A stretch of 64,000 bases of DNA from Isoetes taiwanensis (lineage: Eukaryota; Streptophyta; Lycopodiopsida; Isoetales; Isoetaceae): the NCBI GenBank assembly GCA_021234155.1, contig JAJEKV010000059.1:725844-789843 (forward strand), in the 5' to 3' direction. This document shows, in pieces, positions 56,756-64,000 of the stretch. The notes under the pieces were generated by a model, which saw nothing but the letters and a program-made list of their open reading frames with translations, was not told where the DNA came from and searched no databases. The position numbers and the translations under genes are program-made. Each line of letters starts with the position of its first letter. Within the stretch, counting starts at the first letter, position 1.

Positions 56756-57461
56756 ATTAGTATGGTTGTCTTGTATGGTTGGGCACATGCAATTACAAAA
56801 GGCATTACTTGCATTCTAGAAGTATGCAATCACATAACTTAACATACTTGAATGTTATATGCGTCCATAACCAAATTTTATATGTCACAATCATCCATGA
56901 TTGTGACAGATACAATCACGAACGATTGTATATCCTATGAAGGCCTATTAGCTCTCGCCCGTGTGTATGCAAAAAAATACGTGAGGCCATGTGCAAAAAA
57001 TAACTCAAGTTTGATGTGAGGAGGACATTGGCATTGTTTTCATTTTGGAAATGTCATGTATAATGTAACATAATTGATGATTTGTGATGCCACACCTAAT
57101 GCCATGATCATTTGAAGCAAGGCTAGACGATATTGTTAAGAATTGTATTGTCAAGGATGTGAATGGCTTTGATTTGTTGGAGCATGTGGAAATGTTTTTT
57201 TGAAGAAATTAAGTTACACTTGAGACATGATGTTGATATGTATAATATTTTAAATGTATGCAACTATTTACTTGTGTGGTGCTTGATATTGTTACCATTG
57301 CAAGGTCACATCTATTTGCTTGTTTGGTGCTTGATATTGTTACCACTATATTGCAGGGTCACAATTATGGATTTATAATGTTAATATGCATGATGTTCAA
57401 ACCGGATTTTATTGAATGAGTGGAGATATGCACAACTATTTTTTATTGTCTCATGTTGGCA

Positions 57462-57637
57462 TAAAGAGATTTGTCCTATACAAAAGAAAAGGGCATAAAA
57501 GTAGAAGCCAATCTTTTTCCAGCTAAAAATTATGCTATTGGCATGAGGAGATTTGTCCTATACAAAAGAAAAGGGCATAAAAGTTCCGCTAGAAGCCAAT
57601 CTTTTTCCAGCTAAAAATTATGCATTTTGCAAGTACA
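57462..57637 (+). repeat. Two-unit repeat (counterpart of the junction array)
   Basis: Two units of about 85 bases with 'agaagccaatctttttccag', versus four in copy 1 (32,865-33,190) and two in the third copy (62,67x-62,850). Beyond it the sequence continues tcaaatgtgcttgtag, whereas copy 1 instead jumps to the ATXR3 5' region. Confidence 0.85.
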
Positions 57638-58020
57638 TCAAATGTGCTTGTAGATCCATAAGACCCTGTTCCTGGGCCTGTCCATCTAAAATAATCGGCA
57701 CAATGAATGAGAACCTCGTAATGAACTTTGCGCAACATTTTTTTGAACCTATAAACATCCAGATGAAAACCCGAAACATAATTTAGAATACAAATTCATA
57801 TATGGTAAGCTAAAGCTTTTGCAGATGTAAGGATTTGATTTTTTGTTCAATACAAACGTGCTGTCGAGATGACAGAAGAAAGATTTGTTGTGTGATCCTA
57901 GAAATGCTCCCATTTAAACATCTAAATAAGGCTGCATCATCTTACAGTAGAAGTTGATGCAGGATTGTGCATAACTGATAGAATGTATTGCCACAGAAGA
58001 TCCATGCTAGAAATGTACAC

Positions 58021-58380
58021 AGCTAGAAGAGAAGGCACGAAATGAGAAGAAATTTAATGATTATAAGGTGCAAATTTGGTAAGAATGTATTACCACAGAA
58101 GATGCTACCATGCTAGAAATGTAAACAGCTAGAAGAGAAGGCATGAAATGAGAAGAAATTTAATGATGCTCATAAGGTGCAAATTTGGTAGCTTCTGGTC
58201 GAGATTCTAGTATAGATGCTTATAAGGTGCAAATTTGGTAAGAATGTATTACCACAGAAGATGCTACCATGCTAGAAATGTAAACAGCTAGAAGAGAAGG
58301 CATGAAATGAGAAATTTAATGATGCCCATAAGGTGCAAATTTGGTAGCTTCTGGTCGAGATTCTAGTATAGAAATGACAA
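58021..58380 (+). repeat. Tandem repeat array (about 106- and 159-base units)
   Basis: The 'agctagaagagaaggca' unit start recurs at 58,021, 58,127 and 58,286, each followed by 'aaggtgcaaatttggta' and, in two of three, 'gcttctggtcgagattctag'. The third copy of the segment lacks one 159-base unit. It is non-coding. Confidence 0.85.
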
Positions 58381-58945
58381 ATATTGATTTATCTAGCTTC
58401 ATGTTATACCAATAAATAAATACAAAGACTAAATACCGGTCACACCACTACAAAAAGTAGCAATGCTTTTGATTCGAGTCATCTTTGAGTCACATACACA
58501 TCACATCTGGAGAAAAGACCAGATAAAAATTATGCAAACGAAACAAAGAAAGACAATTCTGCAACTTATGATATATCTTAAATTTACCAATTATTCCAAT
58601 TCTAGCAATGAAAATGGGAAAAGGAAGAACATATGTTTGTGCCAATTGTCCTAATTCTAGCATAGAAATATGGTGTTGTTAATTCTCCGAGTTTAGATTA
58701 TAGAGGCTTCCTTTCAAGGCGATAATCTTCTGGTCTTCTAAAGGTGAGGATCAGTAATCTAAAAGGCATCACATCCACACAAACTATACGGAGTTAGGAG
58801 GTGGATTTGAAAAAAGGACTTGCAAGAACATGCAATAAACTTAAGTCTTAAAGGCATCATACAGAGGATGCTTCTTCTGAAGCATGTAAATGGTCATGTA
58901 AAGAATGGAAGAGATTCATAACTTGTGCGCTTGTCTCCCTATTTA

Positions 58946-60082
58946 CAAAGGAAAGTAGAAACGACAATCGGATATGAGCAAAAGCCTCAGTATTTCTAGA
59001 ATGCAGTATGACAACGATGTTGTATCTAAACCTAATCATTATGCTCCAGCCTTGAGCATGGAAACTTGATTGTTAGCATCTTAAATCGTAAATGCATCCT
59101 TTATATTAGCAAAAGCATCATAAGATAACATGTCTAGAGGTACCATGTTAATGCCCAAGAAACTTGTCCTTGGCCGCCTATTTGTCGGGCTCTCGAATCC
59201 GTAAAATACCTAATGAAAAGCATGTCAAAATAATGATATATGGATCCTTCTAGAATTCCAAGTGGAAAAGAAAAGCAGTGTTACCTTCGCTGGCTAGATG
59301 ACAGCCGATTTAGAATGGCAGAATGATTGACATGCCGAGGTTATTGTCAAATCGAAATAGGTAAGTTTTTGCACAAAAAATGTGGAGCTAGGCCCCAGAT
59401 ATCCCATAAATTTGTTGCCTACCGACCTTTCTTTCACAGGCTGCAAAAGAGATTGGAATCATGCATCGTAGCATAGAAGTGCAAGACAACAAATCAGTGG
59501 AAAGCAAAGCAAACCCTTCCATTCTAGAACGTATACACACTCCTCACACTTATCAATAGCAACAACAGTAGCAGCATCTGACGGTGACCACAGCTTCAAA
59601 GCAAATGAGGCAAGACTCTGATGTGTTTCAGCCCGAAAAATCACAAAACGCATAATCTAAGTTAATATCTTTGTCCACCGTCTGTCTTGATCTCTTCTAT
59701 TTATACATTTCGCGATTCAAATGGCCATCCTAATCCCGCAAGCATGCAGAGCACCAGCGCCACCTGCAAGCAAGCATGCATAATCTGATCAAATCCAAGC
59801 CTTCAACGCCCAATTTTTATGTCGCAAAAATGTTTCCCCAATTTTGTAAGTCGGAATTATTTTGTAGTTGCCGGAAAAACTCGAAATCATAGTGATATCC
59901 CGCAATAAAAAATACCAAAAAAGTTTTCCACTATGCCGTGAATTCCCAAATTAACAAGGTAGATTACCAAAGCAAAAGATCTTGCTTTTAAGAATCATCA
60001 AGTTTTACCAAATTGAGACTCATTTGCCCTACAAGCTCTAATTTTTTTGTTTGTTATACCTTTTTTCCCTATATACCTATCT
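58946..60082 (-). other. Unique region with a possible minus-strand first exon
   Basis: A minus-strand frame at 59,459-59,653 starts MRFVIFRAETHQSLASFALK and continues LWSPSDAATVVAIDKCEECV. A TATAAATA box lies about 48 bases upstream of its ATG (near 59,697-59,707). No continuation exon could be joined with confidence, and the family is not recognised. The rest of the stretch holds nothing I can name. Confidence 0.3.
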
Positions 60083-60694
60083 TGTTGTATTATATTGTGC
60101 GCACCTCTTGTGTATTGAGAAGGGGGGTAGAGACTTAGAGCCTTCTAGTTGATGATCCTAAATTAGCTCATTAATTCCCCACCATGCGGCACGTGCATAA
60201 GAGCCCACCAGGTTATGCATGGCGGGGCTAGACTGGCTAACAAGGAAGGCTTGTCTGGCTACAGTTGATCCTCTAGCGTGTAGCGTCTATTAGGGGAACA
60301 TGGTGGGCTAGGCGTAATACCTCAACATTGAGTGCGGGCAAGGTATGGGCTCGAAACCTCCTAGGTGATGCATTACCAAGTGGGATTGAAGTCGTATGGG
60401 TATGCACGAACCATGGCCCTCTAGCTCGCCCATAGTTGGCATGGACCTTTCGGAGAGGAGTGATCTCCTCCTGCCTCATCAGGACTGGGGAGATGCAACC
60501 TCAGAGTAGTCCTTTTGACTATGCCCACGGCAGGATACAGTCAAGTCCCAAGACGTATTAGCCTATCAGCAAAGTATGCACAGGAGGGGCAGATGGAGTG
60601 GACTACCCAATGACCATGTTCCTTTACCAGCCAAATTCATTTGCCATGAATTCTACCTACAATGATCTCTGGAGGACCAAATTGTTAGTCCACC
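60083..60694 (+). repeat. Dispersed repeat, independent copy
   Basis: Third full copy of the 26,127-26,740 family, outside the tandem units and in a different flank, so it defines the family's ends. Several substitutions separate it from the other two, mostly transitions. Confidence 0.85.
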
Positions 60695-60768
60695 GTGCGC
60701 CGCCTCGGCTAGCGGCGCCGCCTCGAATGTTTTCCCCGGCGGAACTCGAATCACGGAATTAACAAACG

Positions 60769-61797
60769 AATCATCACTTGCGGGATTACGTTTACGAAAA
60801 AATTCCGGCGATGACGTGGCGAAGATACTTAAAACCAAATTTCTGACGTGGAAAAAATCCTTTTCTTTCCGGCGAAGTCTTGTTTCTCTGTTTCCAAGCT
60901 TCAGCGATGGCGATCTCCGGCGCCATCGCTCATTTTGAGCTGGAATAATGTCTAAGGGAGGCGCTCCATGGTAATGCATGGATTTGTCGAGTTTTTTTTT
61001 AATTTTTCTTACGTTCTCATGCCTTAATGATCTTTTTGTTTGTGTGCAGGTATTTTAGGGCTTTGGAGACTACTTTGGCAATGCATTTTTTGAAGGATTC
61101 TGGTCGATGCGGAGTGGGTCGGAGTCGTCGCCTAGCGTCTTCTTTGCAAGATTTTTTGCATGATTCGTCGCCTGGAGGCTTCGTCTCCTAAACTTGAAGT
61201 GTTTTTTGCTGCATGCATCTGCTGAAATCTTCTTGAGGAGTTTTTTTGCTAGATTTCTCGCCTACAGTCTTCTTTGGAAGATTTTGTTGCTGGATTTATC
61301 TCTTGGAGTCTTCTTTCGCTAGATTTATCGCCTGGAGTTAATACAAATCAAATATTTTTACAGTTTAGGGTTTGAGAAATATGCAGGTGTTTAGAAATAG
61401 CAAGAAGACTATTGCCATACATGCATGTCGGATCTTTGGGTTCTTACCATATTTTGCGGGGATGTAACAACATCCACATGCGGTGACATGATCTGCAAAA
61501 TAAAGCTTTGAATCCTCGTGATGCTCATCTGCGGCGTTTTGAACCGCTATTAGTAGCTTGTCGTTAAACGCCTTTGTCGCCCTAATCGACTTTGAAATGG
61601 AATCGGAATTATGGAATTCTAGAAGTTTTAATGTATACAATGTAACTGAGTGGAAATGTAATCTGTCAGGTTAAAATGTAATTTGAGTTGAAAATCTGTC
61701 AAAAAAAAAAAATCTGGCCAAGGAAATCTTGGTGGAGGTGAAATTCCACCTTAAAAAACATACAGAAAAATACAGTAATCCCAGGCAAGTGATGATT
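60769..61797. mobile_element. 1.03-kb TIR element
   Basis: Left terminus aatcatcacttgcgggatta (60,769-60,788), right terminus in reverse complement aatcatcacttgcctgggat then tac (61,775-61,797). They match except that cg on the left is cctg-like on the right. A 3-bp direct repeat acg flanks it (60,766-60,768 and 61,798-61,800), possibly a target duplication. A degenerate repeat (tcgcctggagtcttctttg...) lies within it at 61,100-61,340. No transposase is recognisable. The left part is CpG-rich. It ends exactly where the third copy of the Helitron segment begins. Confidence 0.6.
61100..61340 (+). repeat. Degenerate tandem repeat inside the 1.03-kb TIR element
   Basis: Four to five units of roughly 35-65 bases built on 'agatttatcgcctggagtct' and 'tctttgcaagattttttgc'. 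Unit length varies. Non-coding. Confidence 0.6.
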
Positions 61798-61799
61798 AC

Positions 61800-64000
61800 G
61801 ATTTTGCCCTGCACATAAGACTAGAGGTTTAGGTTTGACAGGGATGTAGGTTACAACCTTTGTTTTTATGCATGCATTTGGGTGGCCTTTTCACAATAAT
61901 TTAATCTTATTGTTGTTAGTAGTTATGTTTAAATGCAACTAGTAATCTGCAGCTCGGGTTGCGGGCATTAGTATGGTTGTCTTGTATGGTTGGGCACATG
62001 CAATTACAAAAGGCATTACTTGCATTCTAGAAGTATGCAATCACATAACTTAACATACTTGAATGTTATATGCGTCCATAACCAAATTTTATATGTCACA
62101 ATCATCCATGATTGTGACAGATACAATCACGAACGATTGTATATCCTATGAAGGCCTATTAGCTCTCGCCCGTGTGTATGCAAAAAAATACGTGAGGCCA
62201 TGTGCAAAAAATAACTCAAGTTTGATGTGAGGAGGACATTGGCATTGTTTTCATTTTGGAAATGTCATGTATAATGTAACATAATTGATGATTTGTGATG
62301 CCACACCTAATGCCATGATCATTTGAAGCAAGGCTAGACGATATTGTTAAGAATTGTATTGTCAAGGATGTGAATGGCTTTGATTTGTTGGAGCATGTGG
62401 AAATGTTTTTTTTGAAGAAATTAAGTTACACTTGAGACATGATGTTGATATGTATAATATTTTAAATGTATGCAACTATTTACTTGTGTGGTGCTTGATA
62501 TTGTTACCATTGCAAGGTCACATCTATTTGCTTGTTTGGTGCTTGATATTGTTACCACTATATTGCAGGGTCACAATTATGGATTTATAATGTTAATATG
62601 CATGATGTTCAAACCGGATTTTATTGAATGAGTGGAGATATGCACAACTATTTTTTATTGTCTCATGTTGGCATAAAGAGATTTGTCCTATACAAAAGAA
62701 AAGGGCATAAAAGTAGAAGCCAATCTTTTTCCAGCTAAAAATTATGCTGTTGGCATGAGGAGATTTATCCTATACAAAAGAAAAGAGCATAAAAGTTCCT
62801 CTAGAAGCCAATCTTTTTCCAGCTAAAAATTATGCATTTTGCAAGTACATCAAATGTGCTTGTAGATCCATAAGACCCTGTTCCTGGGCCTGTCCATCTA
62901 AAATAATCGGCACAATGAATGAGAACCTCGTAATGAACTTTGCGCAACATTTTTTTGAACCTATAAACATCCAGATGAAAACCCGAAACATAATTTAGAA
63001 TACAAATTCATATATGGTAAGCTAAAGCTTTTGCAGATGTAAGGATTTGATTTTTTGTTCAATACAAACGTGCTGTCGAGATGACAGAAGAAAGGTTTGT
63101 TGTGTGATCCTAGAAATGCTCCCATTTAAACATCTAAATAAGGCTGCATCATCTTACAGTAGAAGTTGATGCAGGATTGTGCATAACTGATAGAATGTAT
63201 TGCCACAGAAGATCCATGCTAGAAATGTACACAGCTAGAAGAGAAGGCACGAAATGAGAAGAAATTTAATGATTATAAGGTGCAAATTTGGTAAGAATGT
63301 ATTACCACAGAAGATGCTACCATGCTAGAAATGTAAACAGCTAGAAGAGAAGGCATGAAATGAGAAATTTAATGATGCCCATAAGGTGCAAATTTGGTAG
63401 CTTCTGGTCGAGATTCTAGTATAGAAATGACAAATATTGATTTATCTAGCTTCATGTTATACCAATAAATAAATACAGCACTAAATACCTGGTCACACCA
63501 CTACAAAAGTAGCAATGCTTTTGATTCGAGTCATCTTTGAGTCACATACACATCACATCTGGAGAAAAGACCAGATAAAAATTATGCAAACGAAACAAAG
63601 AAAGACAATTCTGCAACTTATGATATATCTTAAATTTACCAATTATTCCAATTCTAGCAATGAAAATGGGAAAAGGAAGAACATATGTTTGTGCCAATTG
63701 TCCTAATTCTAGCATAGAAATACCTGTGTTGTTAATTCTCCAGAGTTTAGATTATAGAGGCTTCCTTTCAAGGCAGATAATCTTCTGGTCTTCTAAAGGT
63801 GAGGATCAGTAATCTAAAAGGCATCACATCCACACAAACTATACGGAGTTAGGAGGTGGATTTGAAAAAAGGACTTGCAAGAACATGCAATAAACTTAAG
63901 TCTTAAAGGCATCATACAGAGGATGCTTCTTCTGAAGCATGTAAATGGTCATGTAAAGAATGGAAGAGATTCATAACTTGTGCGCTTGTCTCCCTATTTA
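61800..64000 (+). repeat. Third, partial copy of the Helitron-associated segment
   Basis: Matches 56,588-58,945 from gattttgccctgcacataag onward, minus one 159-base tandem unit, and continues past the window edge. The Helitron-type terminus at 61,936-61,965 is corrupted (atctgcagctcgggttgcgg). It carries the variant atttatcc...gttcctctag that also appears in the second half of the array at 32,865-33,190. Confidence 0.95.

Larger units (their letters stand above)
33194..57637 (+). repeat. Tandem unit, copy 2 (24.4 kb including a hAT insertion)
   Basis: Collinear repeat of 9,899-33,190 with all features in the same order. The extra length is the hAT element at 52,100-53,392. The sequence is noisy over 33.2-41 kb (ATXR3), close to identical to copy 1 over about 41.6-44.5 and 46.9-51.1 kb, and cleaner than copy 1 over 53.4-57.6 kb (PPR). 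Confidence 0.95.
56588..58945 (+). repeat. Segment repeated at 61,800-64,000
   Basis: Collinear with the window's last 2.2 kb at a few-base level. It includes 140 bases outside the Helitron CTAG, so the two were copied as a segment and not by separate Helitron insertions. It has one more 159-base tandem unit than the third copy. Confidence 0.95.

Noticed and set aside
58446-58460. cactacaaaaagtag, resembling a CACTA transposon end
   Set aside because: No inverted partner or 3-bp target duplication found in the window; the 63.5-kb copy is just the segment duplicate.
1-64000. tRNA genes, CRISPR arrays, organellar DNA
   Set aside because: No tRNA-like cloverleaf with proper A and B boxes, no spaced direct-repeat array and no chloroplast or mitochondrial gene was seen.

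Overview
The window is nuclear DNA of a land plant, most likely a seed-free one such as a fern. The main gene is an intron-rich homologue of the H3K4 methyltransferase ATXR3/SDG2. Beside it is an organellar-type PLS-class pentatricopeptide repeat (PPR) protein gene. A 5.8S rRNA fragment has the CTCTCAGCAACGG/TCTTGGCTCTTGC variant that I associate with ferns, lycophytes and bryophytes rather than seed plants. The rest is repeat-rich: LINE, hAT, TRIM and Helitron pieces, TIR elements and foldbacks. No prokaryotic features are present.

Layout. 1-7.2 kb is gene-poor and holds decayed LINE fragments (minus strand), a diverged dispersed repeat, a 104-base hairpin and a 540-bp TIR element. 7.25-9.04 kb (minus) is a broken gene of an unrecognised family with a replication-initiator-like Y-x-x-K motif. 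9.9-33.19 kb is the first copy of a 23.3-kb tandem unit: ATXR3-like gene (10.66-19.11 kb), an unrecognised gene, integrase debris, a second member of the 7-9 kb family split by a complete TRIM, a dispersed repeat, a TIR element with foldback, a LINE tail, a 5.8S fragment, a PPR gene (minus) and Helitron-associated sequence. 33.19-57.64 kb repeats the unit in the same order and orientation, plus a 1.29-kb hAT element with a perfect 8-bp target duplication that copy 1 lacks. 57.6-64 kb holds unique sequence, another dispersed repeat, a 1.03-kb TIR element and a third partial copy (61.8-64 kb) of the Helitron-associated segment at 56.6-58.9 kb.

The two tandem copies are damaged in alternation. 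Copy 1 has a clean ATXR3 frame and a shattered PPR gene; copy 2 has a shattered ATXR3 and a clean PPR gene. Other stretches are almost identical. The damage is single-base indels, mostly in homopolymers, plus a repeated substitution of CG by CTT or AAG. That looks like uncorrected long-read consensus over methylated CpG rather than natural decay. So the 'pseudogenes' of copy 2 ATXR3 and copy 1 PPR, and perhaps the duplication itself, may be assembly artefacts. The hAT polymorphism and the composite junction at 33.0-33.2 kb are the strongest evidence that two different molecules (alleles or paralogues) exist.

The genes do not form a pathway. ATXR3 would act in chromatin; the PPR protein would act on RNA in plastids or mitochondria. 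The most novel-looking item is the two-member Y-x-x-K family (7.25-9.04 kb minus; 24.72-26.04 kb plus). It shares several conserved blocks and a penultimate intron, and one member has lost the tyrosine. All exon boundaries were read by eye from GT/AG sites and frame continuity.
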